Source of the DNA: an uncultured Clostridia bacterium
GTDB taxonomy: Bacteria; Bacillota; Clostridia; TANB77; CAG-508
Assembly: GCA_948485625.1 (NCBI GenBank)
Contig: CAOMRW010000001.1
Span: 1 to 64,000, forward strand
Length of the DNA stretch: 64,000 nucleotides
Direction: 5' to 3'
In this document: positions 37,716 to 47,251 of the stretch, piece by piece
Numbering within the stretch: the stretch's first letter is position 1
Layout of the letters: every line of letters begins with the position of its first letter
Translations under genes and position numbers: made by a program
Notes under the pieces: model-generated
The model's input: only the letters and a program-made list of their open reading frames with translations
What the model was told of the DNA's origin: nothing
Database searches by the model: none

Positions 37716-39108
37716 TTATTTTCTAAAATAAGCACCTCTAGTTTTAATTGGATATAGTGTTTGTATTAAATATCTTAATGCATCTAATGCGTGGTCATTT
37801 TGTTTTATAGGCTTGTCCTCTCCTCTTTCCTGTGCCTTTTCATCCCAAATATAACTTGCAAATTCTCTTAATAGGTTCGGACATCTTTCTGCAACTATGT
37901 GTATTCTTTCTTCATCTAACCAATTTAAAACAACAGTAATACCATTGATTACTGTATTATCTGCTTCTTTTACATTTATTCTATTTTGCTTAAATAAATT
38001 TATAAGTGATGTAGCTGAAGGATCTATTATTGTTCTTCTAATGTCTATACCCTCAACCATTTTTTGATAATCTCTTAAAAACAATTCATCTGTTTTTGTT
38101 ATTTTTTCTTCTTGCCCATTTATATTCTTTTTAGTTCCTACATTGTAATATTCATTAAGAATATAAGCATGCGGTATATCATTTATGTATTTAATTCCAC
38201 ATAATAGAAATACCTGTGGATTTGTAATTCCATAGTCAGATGTTACATAATAATAATCAAATTTATTAGGTATATCTTTTGCTTTTATTGTATGTTTTTC
38301 TCTCGAAAAATTAGGATAAATAATTCCTTCAGCAAGTACCCATAAACCTAATATAAATCTTTGATAGAAAACTCCAACAAACATTTTACGATATCTATCT
38401 TTTGTTTCCTCATCCAAACTTGGATTATCATCCATTGTAAAATGTAAATGTATAATATTTTTTTCTTTTGCTTTGTCAATCCATTCTATTTTAAACCAAT
38501 GATTTGGTCCTTCTGGGTTGCAGTTAAACCAATATTTAGATCCTTTTACAGAACATCTAGCAAGTGCTTGATTAACAAATGATTGTGGCATAAGTGCAAC
38601 TTCATCTAAAAATACACCTGCAGCAGTTATTCCGTTGTACTAAATCCTGGCTTCTTTCATCTTTTCCACCAAAAATATAAAAATAATTGATAATTTCTCC
38701 TTTTGATATTTCACAAAGATTGTCTGCCCTTCTATCTTTTATTTTATATCCCTGTGCTCTAAGCATCAATTTCAACCAAAAAAGAACATTCCTTCTAAAT
38801 GCTCCTACTGTTTTTCCTGCTAATATAAAATTCTGTCCATTAAATCTTGTCATTGCCCATAATGCAAAAGATAATGACATACATAAGGTTTTACCTGCTC
38901 TAATACTTCCATCTGCAATAATTCCATTTTTGTTTTTTACTGGACTATTATCTGTCCACCAAGTTAATATTTTCTTTTGTTTTATACTAAAAGGTTTGAA
39001 TTTGAATAGTGTTCCATTTTTAATTTTCTTTTTTAAAGTGATAGCATTTTGCATTACTTTATTCTTTAGATTAGAAATTCTTTGATCTAGACTTATCTTC
39101 TCATCCAT
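37716..39108 (-). CDS. Terminase large subunit, interrupted by a +1 shift at CGG
   Basis: The joined product is about 463 residues. The ATPase part starts with ILTWWTDNSPVKNKNGIIAD GSIRAGKT (Walker A). After QDLVQ the zero frame reads CGG (complement of 38632-38634) and ends at 38602. Skipping the C gives GITAAGVFLDEVALMPQSFV, which carries Walker B (VFLDEV), and later the nuclease part (DYGITNP, DHALDALRYL). Walker A and Walker B are thus in different frames and motor activity needs the shift. The start at 39108 overlaps the small subunit stop. It packages DNA into the head through the portal. Confidence 0.93.
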
Positions 39109-39829
39109 CTTCGTTATAATCATTCCATACACCTTCCGTTGTATCGTTTAAGGCTTTAATGAAACTATCATCTTTTAAATCTTCTGTGTTTGTACTATCT
39201 TCTCTTGCCGCTTCCATTTCTAATCTAATAATATCTAATTCTAACCTTCTATCATCTGTTTCCATTTTGTGTAAACTATCTATACATTTTCTTTTTGCCT
39301 CTTGTATTCTAGTAAGTGAATCTTCTAGTTTCTGTAATGGTGTGATAACATTTATTGCTTCAGTTACTGTTTCTGTTTCATTTGATGAATTAGAATTATA
39401 CTGCCTTTTCACTATTCTTTCTATATTCATGTCTTTTTCTTTATCTTGAATCGATTTAATTCGTTTTAAAATACGAAATTCACGAATGCATAACATCTTG
39501 TAATCTTTTTCTATACAAGTTCTCTTATTTTCTATTACTAGACTATCATATAGTTGTTTTTCTTCGTCTGTTAATATTAATTTTTCGTATTCTCCAGTTG
39601 TGACTGCTCTTTTATTTCCTTCAGGTGCTCCTGGTCCTCCACTATTTCCTACTGCATTTGTGTTTCCTATATGTGTTAAACTTAAATTGCTTTCCCTTTT
39701 CCATTCTTGTTTTTTTACAAGATAAGTAACTTGGTTATATGAAATTTTATATTTTTTTGCTAACTGCTTGTATGTATATCCTTCTTTGTAATCTTTTTCT
39801 ATTTTGGGTATTTTTCTATTGTCTATCAT
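39101..39829 (-). CDS. Terminase small subunit
   Basis: The 242-residue product starts with an HTH (YTYKQLAKKYKISYNQVTYL VKKQEW) and has GPGAPEGNKRAVTTGEYEKL, the PBSX/phiC-like terminase small subunit signature. It recognises the packaging site. It overlaps the start of the large subunit gene by eight bases. Confidence 0.9.
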   Translation of the reverse strand: MIDNRKIPKIEKDYKEGYTYKQLAKKYKISYNQVTYLVKKQEWKRESNLSLTHIGNTNAVGNSGGPGAPEGNKRAVTTGEYEKLILTDEEKQLYDSLVIENKRTCIEKDYKMLCIREFRILKRIKSIQDKEKDMNIERIVKRQYNSNSSNETETVTEAINVITPLQKLEDSLTRIQEAKRKCIDSLHKMETDDRRLELDIIRLEMEAAREDSTNTEDLKDDSFIKALNDTTEGVWNDYNEDG

Positions 39830-39843
39830 TTCATATCACCCAC

Positions 39844-41037
39844 CTACCTATCTTCTAATTTTGCTTTTTTTCCTGTTAATGCTTCCCACCTTTTTACTAT
39901 TACATCACAATATTTTGGATCTAATTCCATAAGATAAGAAATTCTATTTGTTTGTTCTGCAGCAATCAAAGTCGAACCACTACCTCCAAATAAATCCAAT
40001 ATTATGTTGTTTTCTTTACTAGAGTTTTTTATAAGTCTTACTAACAAATCAATAGGTTTCATTGTTGGATGTTCTGCATTTCTTGTTGGCTTATCAAATT
40101 CTAGTATTGTACTTTGCGTTCTATCATTAATAAAATAGTGAGCTGCTCCTTCCTTCCATCCATATAGTATAGGTTCATGTTTCCATTGATAGTCCTGTCT
40201 CCCCATAACAAATGTATTTTTTACCCATATTAAGCATTCTGCTAATTTAAATCCTGCATTTATAAAGGCATTTCTAAAATTTAGTCCTTCTGTATCTGCA
40301 TGAAACACATAAATGCATCCACCTTCTTTTGTAAAATCATATAAGTTTTTAAATGCAATATGTAGAAAATTATAAAATTCATTATTGTCCATTTTATCAT
40401 TCACTATTTTTAGTGCATCTTGTGTTTTTCCTTCATAATCGACATTATAAGGAGGATCTGTAAGAATCATGTCTGCATCTAGATTATTCATAAGGCGCAT
40501 AACATCTTCTTTTTGCGTACTATCACCACACATAAGGCGATGTCTTCCTAATATCCAAATATCTCCTACTTTTGTTACTGGTTCTTCTATTTCATTTACT
40601 GCTTGATCTACATCAAAATCATCTTCTTTTGTTTCTACCAAATCACTTAATATATCATCTACTTCATCAGAGCCAAAACCTGTTAGTGATACATCAAAAT
40701 CTTCCAGTTGTAATTCTTGTAATAATGACTCTAATTTTTCTGTGTCCCAATCACCACTAATTTTATTTAGCGCTATATTTAATGCTTTTTCATTCTGTTT
40801 ATCTAAATCAACAATAACACATTCAACACTTGTATATCCTAATTCTTGTAATACTTTTAACCTTTGGTGTCCTCCGATAACTGTCATATCTTTATTTATA
40901 ATCAAAGGATTCACAAAACCAAATTCAGTAATACTTCTTTTAATTTTCTGATATTCTTCATCTTCTGGTTTTAAATCTTTTCTAGGATTATATGTAGCTG
41001 GTATGAGTTTACTTGTTTCTATATTTTGTATATTCAA
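39844..41037 (-). CDS. ParB-domain DNA methyltransferase (N6-adenine or N4-cytosine, beta-type motif order)
   Basis: The 397-residue fusion has an N-terminal ParB/Srx-like domain (NPRKDLKPEDEEYQKIKRSI, VIGGHQRLKVL) and a C-terminal methyltransferase with DPPYNVDYEG (motif IV) and LDLFGGSGSTLIAAEQTNR (motif I), the DPPY before FGGSG order of the beta group. Such enzymes are frequent next to terminase genes and protect phage DNA or mark packaging sites. The N-terminal domain is closely related to the separate ParB-like protein at 42099-42605. Target sequence unknown. Confidence 0.92.
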   Translation of the reverse strand: MNIQNIETSKLIPATYNPRKDLKPEDEEYQKIKRSITEFGFVNPLIINKDMTVIGGHQRLKVLQELGYTSVECVIVDLDKQNEKALNIALNKISGDWDTEKLESLLQELQLEDFDVSLTGFGSDEVDDILSDLVETKEDDFDVDQAVNEIEEPVTKVGDIWILGRHRLMCGDSTQKEDVMRLMNNLDADMILTDPPYNVDYEGKTQDALKIVNDKMDNNEFYNFLHIAFKNLYDFTKEGGCIYVFHADTEGLNFRNAFINAGFKLAECLIWVKNTFVMGRQDYQWKHEPILYGWKEGAAHYFINDRTQSTILEFDKPTRNAEHPTMKPIDLLVRLIKNSSKENNIILDLFGGSGSTLIAAEQTNRISYLMELDPKYCDVIVKRWEALTGKKAKLEDR

Positions 41038-41052
41038 ATAATCACCTTCTAT

Positions 41053-42087
41053 CTATTTTATTTTATCTAGTAATTGAATTTTTACTTGTTCTGCTATTTT
41101 TTTCATCATTACTGGTGGAACACTCATTCCACATATATATTGCACTGGAGAACCTAAAAAATTGAAATCTAATGGAAATGTCTGAATTTTGATTAGATCC
41201 TCATCACTTACATATCCAGGGACATCAAATCTTAATGGTGGACTTCCACCTGCTGCAATAGTTGCTGGTGTTCTATCGTCTTTTAAATATTGAGTATTAA
41301 AACAACTTATTTTTCCATTTTCTGTTCTTTTTATTGTGTCACTTAATTTGACATCTCTTGATATTCTTTTTTTCCATCTTTCAAATGTCAATGTATCTTC
41401 ATTTAGTGGTTTATACTCTTTACTTTTTATTTCTCCATATTTAATAGGTGTTTCATTAAATTTTAATTCTATTTTAGGAAAATTAAGGGATTTTTTTGTT
41501 GCAATAAAAAAGACCCTTTCTCTTCTTTGAGGTACTCCCATTGTTGCTGCATTTAATAAAAATAGTTGTACATTATAACCAATTTCATCAAATTTTTTTA
41601 TAATCAAATTAACATATCCTTTTGCATTTCCCATTATTAGTCCCTTTACATTTTCAGCAATAACTACTTTTGGTTTTAATATATTAGCAAGTTCTATAAA
41701 TTCAAAAAACAAGTCATCTAAAATTTGACTTGCTTGACCTTCTCTAAATTTTTTATTTTTTCCCCAGTTTTTTTCTCTTTCTCCTGCTAAAGAAAATGTG
41801 CTACATGGTGGACTTCCATCTAATATATCTAGATTATATAATTCGCTTGGAAATTTTTTTATTCTATTCATTTCCTGGATACCCATACAATAATTATATT
41901 TTGGATTATGGTTTTTCATATATATATCATTTATTTTTTTATCTATTTCGCAATTACCTATAACATTAAATCCTGCTAATTTATACCCCATACTAGAGCC
42001 ACCACCACATGAAAAGCAAGAAAAAACACTATATTGATTCTTTTGTATGTTTTTTAAATCTCTTAAATACCACTCATATTCTGCCAT
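41053..42087 (-). CDS. DNA (cytosine-5) methyltransferase
   Basis: The 344-residue product has the C5 set: FSCFSCGGGSSMGYKLAGF (motif I), DGSPPCSTFS with the catalytic Cys (motif IV), ENVKG (motif VI), QRRERVFF (motif VIII) and ATIAAGGSPPLRF near the target-recognition end. No restriction enzyme gene is adjacent, so it is an orphan phage methyltransferase, probably protecting against host restriction. Confidence 0.94.
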   Translation of the reverse strand: MAEYEWYLRDLKNIQKNQYSVFSCFSCGGGSSMGYKLAGFNVIGNCEIDKKINDIYMKNHNPKYNYCMGIQEMNRIKKFPSELYNLDILDGSPPCSTFSLAGEREKNWGKNKKFREGQASQILDDLFFEFIELANILKPKVVIAENVKGLIMGNAKGYVNLIIKKFDEIGYNVQLFLLNAATMGVPQRRERVFFIATKKSLNFPKIELKFNETPIKYGEIKSKEYKPLNEDTLTFERWKKRISRDVKLSDTIKRTENGKISCFNTQYLKDDRTPATIAAGGSPPLRFDVPGYVSDEDLIKIQTFPLDFNFLGSPVQYICGMSVPPVMMKKIAEQVKIQLLDKIK

Positions 42088-42098
42088 TGCCCTACTCC

Positions 42099-42605
42099 TT
42101 ACTTATTAACATCAAACATAAAACCACATTTTGGACATTGACATTGGAATTTTTCATCACTATATTCTGATAAATCAACTTCTGCATTTTCTGTCATTGT
42201 TTCTTCAGTATCTTTTATTATTTTGTTTATTTCCTTTTCATCAAATCCAGTTATTGATAAATCCAAACTGCCTTCAGCAAGTTCATTAAATAAGACTTCT
42301 AGTTTTTGATAATCCCATTCTCCAGATATTTTATTTAATGCCACATTTAACATTTTTTCTTTTTGTTTGTCAAAGTCCACTACTATACACTCTATTTCAG
42401 TATTTCCCATGTCTTTTAAAACTTTAAGTCTTTGATGACCACTTATGACAGTCATATCTGTATTAACTATTATTGGAGAAATATATCCAAATTCATTAAT
42501 ACTATTTTTTATTTTTTGATATTCCTGGTCTTTTTCTGTTAATTCCTTTCTTGGATTGTATGCTGCCATCTTTAGTTCTTCGGTTTTTATTATTTGCATT
42601 TTCAT
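42099..42605 (-). CDS. Stand-alone ParB/Srx-like domain protein with zinc ribbon
   Basis: The 168-residue product (NPRKELTEKDQEYQKIKNSI ... VISGHQRLKVLKDM) is a paralogue of the N-terminal half of the methyltransferase at 39844-41037, and ends in a zinc ribbon (CQCPKCGFMF). AAGGAGG precedes the start. The two related genes flank the cytosine methyltransferase. It may direct or regulate the methyltransferases; inference. Confidence 0.82.
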   Translation of the reverse strand: MKMQIIKTEELKMAAYNPRKELTEKDQEYQKIKNSINEFGYISPIIVNTDMTVISGHQRLKVLKDMGNTEIECIVVDFDKQKEKMLNVALNKISGEWDYQKLEVLFNELAEGSLDLSITGFDEKEINKIIKDTEETMTENAEVDLSEYSDEKFQCQCPKCGFMFDVNK

Positions 42606-42687
42606 TATATTGTCTTTCCTCCTTAAAACATTCTAATATTCTCTTACAATTTTTGCATTGGTTTTTCATACATATTTCACTATTCAA
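42502..42687 (-). CDS. Possible small Cys-rich protein overlapping the ParB-like gene
   Basis: A 61-codon frame from TTG at 42687, with GAAGGTG upstream, encodes CKNCKRILECFKEE near its start and overlaps the ParB-like gene by about 100 bases. Only the first half looks like a protein. Low certainty; it could be a leader peptide. Confidence 0.35.
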   Translation of the reverse strand: MNSEICMKNQCKNCKRILECFKEERQYNENANNKNRRTKDGSIQSKKGINRKRPGISKNKK

Positions 42688-42830
42688 GCAAACACCTTCT
42701 TTAGTAAAAAAAGAAACCCACACATAATGTGAGTTCCTCTCGGGACCTTTTTATATTTTACAATTTTAGATAATATTATTATAGACTCTTGAAACTGACA
42801 TGTCAATGACATATTTTTGACATAGTTTTG

Positions 42831-43421
42831 TTACATCTTTCTTATGCCATCTATTCCAAACATAAAAATTGCAACTTCTTCTATCGCAACATTTTTGTCC
42901 CTGTGTAGTTGTCTTTCACTAATATGATATCTATCTGCTAAAACTGACATCTTAGGTTGATATTTTCCCTTTATGTATAAATCATTTAATATATGCGATC
43001 TCCTTATTTTCTCATCATTTTTACTATTCTGTGAATCAATAATATAAAAATTTATAATTCTTTTTATATGTTCCATTATTATTTCTGTTCTTTTTCTTGA
43101 TGATAGAATTGATTGGACTACTGTAACTTCATCATATGCAGCACAATATAATTTGTCCATTATTTCCTCTACCGTTGCACTTTCTAATTCTCTTTCACTA
43201 ACAGTTGCTTGTTGACAAGAACTAACAAATTTTCTATAATTTTTCAATAGCAATCTAGTATTTTTAAATTTAATATCATATGACATTTTTTCTTTTAGTT
43301 TTTCGTCATTCTTTGCTTGTTCTAATCCTATCTGTATTCCTTTTGCAACTGCCCCAGTTACTATTTCTTCTATAATTTTTAATAATTCACTACCTTCTTC
43401 AGATATCTCTACTTTACTCAT
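42831..43421 (-). CDS. HTH transcription regulator at the early/late junction (ArpU-like position)
   Basis: The 196-residue product is helical with a C-terminal HTH (LADRYHISERQLHRDKNVAI EEVAIFMFGIDGIRKM). ArpU/RinA-like late activators occupy this position, upstream of terminase and methyltransferase genes, in many Bacillota phages. I infer control of late genes. Confidence 0.65.
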   Translation of the reverse strand: MSKVEISEEGSELLKIIEEIVTGAVAKGIQIGLEQAKNDEKLKEKMSYDIKFKNTRLLLKNYRKFVSSCQQATVSERELESATVEEIMDKLYCAAYDEVTVVQSILSSRKRTEIIMEHIKRIINFYIIDSQNSKNDEKIRRSHILNDLYIKGKYQPKMSVLADRYHISERQLHRDKNVAIEEVAIFMFGIDGIRKM

Positions 43422-43511
43422 ACAAAAACCTTCTTTCTTTTTTAGGCAAATTGTATGCTTTGAACTTTAGTAAAATATAATTCTTTAATTTTTATTAGTA
43501 TTACAATATTC

Positions 43512-43940
43512 CTATTTTTTATTTTTTTCTTGACTTTCAATCAATGCTTGCTCTAATGTTGCTATATTTATGTCAAAGTCTTTATAACCCTGCTGTATTA
43601 CATTATAATAATGATTGCTTGGCTCTGCTATCTCGCCTAGATTCATTACATATACCATTCCAATTATTTCTTTATCATTTATTTTTAATTTTATATATTC
43701 TTTTCTATAAAGTCTTGGATAACCCTCATATCTATCTAATGACCTTTCACAAATTTCTGTTATTGACCATAATGCTACTGGTGTTTTTGCTCCTTTACAT
43801 TTTATAATATTTGCCACGCCTCTGAATTCTAATTTGTAATCGTCTAATACATATTTCCCTATTGGTCTTGCATTTGGACACCTCATTGCCATTTGCTCCT
43901 TATTCATATTACTGCCATAAGCTATATATACTTTTTCCAT
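43512..43940 (-). CDS. Gamma-glutamylcyclotransferase-like (AIG2/GGCT fold) protein
   Basis: The 142-residue product starts with VYIAYGSNMNKEQMAMRCPN, the GGCT phosphate-binding YGSN motif, and has a likely catalytic Glu in SLDRYEGYP. The enzyme opens gamma-glutamyl bonds with formation of 5-oxoproline. The amidoligase gene lies two bases upstream and is transcribed with it. Amidoligase plus GGCT pairs are known from comparative genomics and suggest a make-and-remove modification of an amine or of a peptide side chain. Confidence 0.85.
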   Translation of the reverse strand: MEKVYIAYGSNMNKEQMAMRCPNARPIGKYVLDDYKLEFRGVANIIKCKGAKTPVALWSITEICERSLDRYEGYPRLYRKEYIKLKINDKEIIGMVYVMNLGEIAEPSNHYYNVIQQGYKDFDINIATLEQALIESQEKNKK

Positions 43941-43942
43941 TT

Positions 43943-44866
43943 TTATTTCTCCTCCTTTTTATTTTTCTTATATCTTGGATCATCACTACCAAATCTCCAA
44001 GCTGCAGAACCATCTAAATGTTTAATTAAGTGTTCTCTATAATTTTTATATTCTGGTCCTATGAATCCAATTCTATTTAAATATATTCTCATTGCAAATT
44101 TTTCATTTTCTTCTTGTGTTTTCCTGTAAGTTGCCTTTTTCTGTTTTAGTGCTTGATTGTTTATTGCTAATGCTAATAGTATATATGCTTTCACTTTTCC
44201 TGCATGTAATGTAGAATTAAATCCCCTTAATTCTACTGTATGATTACCTTCAAAATAACTATGTAAATTTAAGAAATGATATCTACTTTGATCGTAATGA
44301 CTATGATATCCTGCATTGCTTTCATTGTACCATATATCTTTTATTTCTTGCATTGTTCTTGGCTTTTTCCTTTGTATCTCATCTATTAGTCTTTGGTCCA
44401 TTTTTTTACACCATCTCATCCTGTCTGTTTTTATTTGTAATGCTTTATATAATAAATCATTTCTACTTGCTATTATGTTTATAAAATTCTTAAGACTTTG
44501 TACAGTATGATCTGCTCCGTCTAAATGTATATGTATCCCACAACTACTATTTGTTTTTCCTCCTACTGCCCTTAATGCTCTAACTATTTCTTGTATTGTG
44601 TCTATATCTACAGATGTTAATATTGGACTTACAAATTCTACTGAATAATCTCTATCTTCTGTATGTCCCCATCGGTTTTCTTTTCTTATGCTAGAATCAT
44701 TCATTATCTTCCATGTTCTGCCGTCTGTTGCATTTACTCTTATTGTATCGTAACTATCTCTCGTATGTTGTAACCTTCCTCCTACAATCTTCTTTAGTGT
44801 GTTTGCTGCTATCTCTTTTGTAATGCCTGTTAATTCAATTTCAATTCCAAATCTTTTTGTTAACAT
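43943..44866 (-). CDS. Phage amidoligase (glutamine synthetase-like fold)
   Basis: About 307 residues, with FGIEIELTG at the start, CGIHIHLDGADHTVQSLKNF in the middle and VELRGFNSTLHAGKVKAYIL late, the Amidoligase_2 signature (paired Glu and His metal ligands). I take the ATG at 44866, which follows AAGGAGG; an upstream frame adds 13 residues. The family is thought to use ATP to join a carboxylate to an amine. The substrate here is unknown: cell-wall peptide, a phage protein or a small amine are all possible. Confidence 0.85.
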   Translation of the reverse strand: MLTKRFGIEIELTGITKEIAANTLKKIVGGRLQHTRDSYDTIRVNATDGRTWKIMNDSSIRKENRWGHTEDRDYSVEFVSPILTSVDIDTIQEIVRALRAVGGKTNSSCGIHIHLDGADHTVQSLKNFINIIASRNDLLYKALQIKTDRMRWCKKMDQRLIDEIQRKKPRTMQEIKDIWYNESNAGYHSHYDQSRYHFLNLHSYFEGNHTVELRGFNSTLHAGKVKAYILLALAINNQALKQKKATYRKTQEENEKFAMRIYLNRIGFIGPEYKNYREHLIKHLDGSAAWRFGSDDPRYKKNKKEEK

Positions 44867-44953
44867 AACTTTATTCCTCCTTGTGACACACATTATACCG
44901 CGCAACCCCAGTTAAGCCAACGATTTATTCGATTATTTTTAACTTTTTTAACA

Positions 44954-45973
44954 CTATTGAAAGTGTCCAAATCTTGCTGTTTCTTCATAACATTTATGTT
45001 TTAGGTCTAGGTCTTTTATTATATTCTTCAATTTACATTCTTCATATAATTCTGGTGTTGGTATGATACTTCCCATATCACTATCAATATAAATTGCTAG
45101 TGGTTGCTCAATTCCTATTGCATAACTCAATTGAACTTCACACCATATTAAATTGTATTTTTGTAAATATACTTTTGCTATTTCTCTTGCTTTGTATGCT
45201 CCAGAACGATCTACTTTTGTTGGATCTTTTCCTGAGAAAGCACCACCACCTACATTAGCAAACGACTGATATTGGTCTACTACAATTTTTCTACCAGTTA
45301 GACCCGCATCTCCTTCAAATCCACCTATTTTGAATTTGCCTGTTGGATTTATTAGGAATTCCTTTATTTTTATATTATATGTTGCAGCTATATCTCTACA
45401 TAGATTTTTTATTAGATTGTCTGTTGCTTCTCTATCTTCTTCAGTATTTTGATAACAAATTGTAAATGTCTTTATATACTCTAGTTTCATATTTTCATCA
45501 TAAAGTCCTGTAATCTGTGCTTTTCCATCTGATAGAAATCTATTATCTCTTTTTCTTAACTTGTCATATTCTTTCGATAATGCTTGCAATATTACCATTG
45601 CTATTGGTAGCATTTGTTCTGTATCATCACAAGCATATCCAAACATCATGCCATTATCTCCTGCTCCATTTACTTCGTCATTAGTTCCTAATGCTATGTC
45701 TGGACTTTGTTTTCCTATGTTATCTATAATTTCATAATCTGTAGAATAACCTACATCTGATAAAACTCTTTTTGCTATTTTTTCTACGTTGATATTTGCT
45801 AAACTTGTTATTTCTCCAGTTATAAATATTTTTCCTTTTCCTCCTGCCACTTCAATTCCACACCTACTATTTTTATCTTGTTTTAAACATTCATCTAATA
45901 TTGCATCACTTATTTGGTCACATACTTTGTCTGGATGACCTCTAAATACAATTTCATTACTATATAATTTCAT
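44954..45973 (-). CDS. metK: Phage-encoded S-adenosylmethionine synthetase
   Basis: A 339-residue methionine adenosyltransferase. Motifs: GHPDKVCDQISDAIL (ATP binding), GAGDNGMMFGYA, FLSDGKAQIT, and GGGAFSGKDPTKVDRSGAY (P-loop-like). It makes SAM from methionine and ATP. It is shorter than typical host MetK (about 390), mainly in the middle domain. Start at 45973 overlaps the preceding stop (ATGA). With two DNA methyltransferases downstream, it may keep SAM available during infection. Confidence 0.93.
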   Translation of the reverse strand: MKLYSNEIVFRGHPDKVCDQISDAILDECLKQDKNSRCGIEVAGGKGKIFITGEITSLANINVEKIAKRVLSDVGYSTDYEIIDNIGKQSPDIALGTNDEVNGAGDNGMMFGYACDDTEQMLPIAMVILQALSKEYDKLRKRDNRFLSDGKAQITGLYDENMKLEYIKTFTICYQNTEEDREATDNLIKNLCRDIAATYNIKIKEFLINPTGKFKIGGFEGDAGLTGRKIVVDQYQSFANVGGGAFSGKDPTKVDRSGAYKAREIAKVYLQKYNLIWCEVQLSYAIGIEQPLAIYIDSDMGSIIPTPELYEECKLKNIIKDLDLKHKCYEETARFGHFQ

Positions 45974-46254
45974 ATAGTTTGTCCCTCCTCTTCTAAATAT
46001 AAACATCTATCATTAAAACTTACCCAATCGGCAATATCTGAGAACGTGACACTATATGTGTTTTGCATTCTCCTATATCCATCTAATATTCGCCATCTTT
46101 TTTCTCTTGTATCCCACAAAGGTTGTCCTATATATTGATCTAATTCATTCCATTTTATTGGTTTTGCTTCTTGTTCTTCCTGGATTTGTTGTTTTTCTTC
46201 GTTGTCAATTTTTTTAGGAATTTTCTTTGTTTTTGTCACTTTACTTTTTGGCAT
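45970..46254 (-). CDS. Small protein upstream of metK
   Basis: A 94-residue protein with a Lys/Glu-rich start and a compact C-terminal half (YIGQPLWDTREKRWRILDGY ... YSVTFSDIADWVSFNDRCLY). The Trp-rich part resembles small phage proteins of unknown role. Overlaps metK by four bases. Confidence 0.6.
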   Translation of the reverse strand: MPKSKVTKTKKIPKKIDNEEKQQIQEEQEAKPIKWNELDQYIGQPLWDTREKRWRILDGYRRMQNTYSVTFSDIADWVSFNDRCLYLEEEGQTI

Positions 46255-46256
46255 AA

Positions 46257-46652
46257 TTACATCATCCCTCCTCTCATAATTCCAGATATATTACCTGGAT
46301 TAAATAACTTTAATGGATCTATTTTTAATTGATTTGTTATTGCATCATTTATTTGTTTTTTTATGTCTATCTCTAATGAATTTGGTTGTATTGGTTGCTT
46401 AAATTCTTGTGTACACTTAACTTCTGTTGTTGCTACTCGTGCCTTCTTTTCCATTACTGCTAATAATTCCTTATTTATTATTCTGCTACACATAGGGCAA
46501 AACACTATTGGAATATATCTGTTTATTTTTGTTCCATTATAATAATATTCAATGCACAAGTTATTACCCATTTCCTTATCTATGTATATTTTAATTTCTC
46601 CGTTATCATCTATGTTTGCTCTTTCTTTATCTTCAGCACAATATTCACACAT
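46257..46652 (-). CDS. Zinc-ribbon-like early protein
   Basis: A 131-residue protein with two CxxC pairs (MCEYC and FCPMCSR), so probably one zinc site, and a Met/Gly-rich C-terminus (GNISGIMRGGMM). Phages of this type often carry such proteins; function unknown. Confidence 0.6.
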   Translation of the reverse strand: MCEYCAEDKERANIDDNGEIKIYIDKEMGNNLCIEYYYNGTKINRYIPIVFCPMCSRIINKELLAVMEKKARVATTEVKCTQEFKQPIQPNSLEIDIKKQINDAITNQLKIDPLKLFNPGNISGIMRGGMM

Positions 46653-46852
46653 TATTCATCACCTCCATCATATTTAAATTTATAATAATCACAACTACAA
46701 TTCATTTTATATCTATAATTTATATATCTATCACACCATATAATATCTTCTCGTACTTTTCCGTTTTCTTTCCTATTTCCTATATTAAACTTACAACTAT
46801 CACAAGTATAATCAAATTTAACTTCTTTTCCTGTATAAAAATCAATTATCAT
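46652..46852 (-). CDS. Small Cys-rich early protein
   Basis: A 66-residue protein (MIIDFYTGKEVKFDYTCDSC ... MNCSCDYYKFKYDGGD) with CDSCKF, WCD and CSCD cysteines that may hold zinc. I place the start at 46852 inside the end of the upstream gene; GAGGAAAAG precedes. Confidence 0.55.
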   Translation of the reverse strand: MIIDFYTGKEVKFDYTCDSCKFNIGNRKENGKVREDIIWCDRYINYRYKMNCSCDYYKFKYDGGDE

Positions 46853-47060
46853 TTTTCTTTTCCTCTTCAAATTCTGTTACATAATTTTTAGTAATATTTA
46901 CATTAACTACTTCATCAGCTGATATTTCTGCATTAATTTTTATTTTTGTAACTCTTTCAATATCATTTGTTATATCTTTCGCTCTCCTTATAAGCTCCTG
47001 TCCTATTGATGTAATTGCTTTTTCTGCATCTTCCTTACTATGTATTGGTCCTATAATCAT
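46842..47060 (-). CDS. Small early protein
   Basis: A 72-residue protein with an amphipathic helix (IHSKEDAEKAITSIGQELIR RAKDITNDI) followed by strands. Overlaps neighbours on both sides by a few bases. Unknown. Confidence 0.55.
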   Translation of the reverse strand: MIIGPIHSKEDAEKAITSIGQELIRRAKDITNDIERVTKIKINAEISADEVVNVNITKNYVTEFEEEKKNDN

Positions 47061-47251
47061 AATTTTTTCGCCACCTTTCTTTTTAGATATCTGATAAATA
47101 AAATAATGTTATAATATATAATTTTGATTTTATTTACTTTGTATATATAACCTATTTTTGCAGGTCCTTTTATGTTGTCATATCCATAGCAACCACTTCG
47201 GCCATTCATTTTAGATTCTATCCATTCTTGATCCTTATGTATATTGTTCAT
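47057..47251 (-). CDS. Small early protein with hydrophobic C-terminal half
   Basis: A 64-residue protein; residues 30-56 (IGYIYKVNKIKIIYYNIILF) are hydrophobic and followed by RYLKRKVAKKL, so it may be a membrane-anchored peptide. Unknown. Confidence 0.5.
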   Translation of the reverse strand: MNNIHKDQEWIESKMNGRSGCYGYDNIKGPAKIGYIYKVNKIKIIYYNIILFIRYLKRKVAKKL

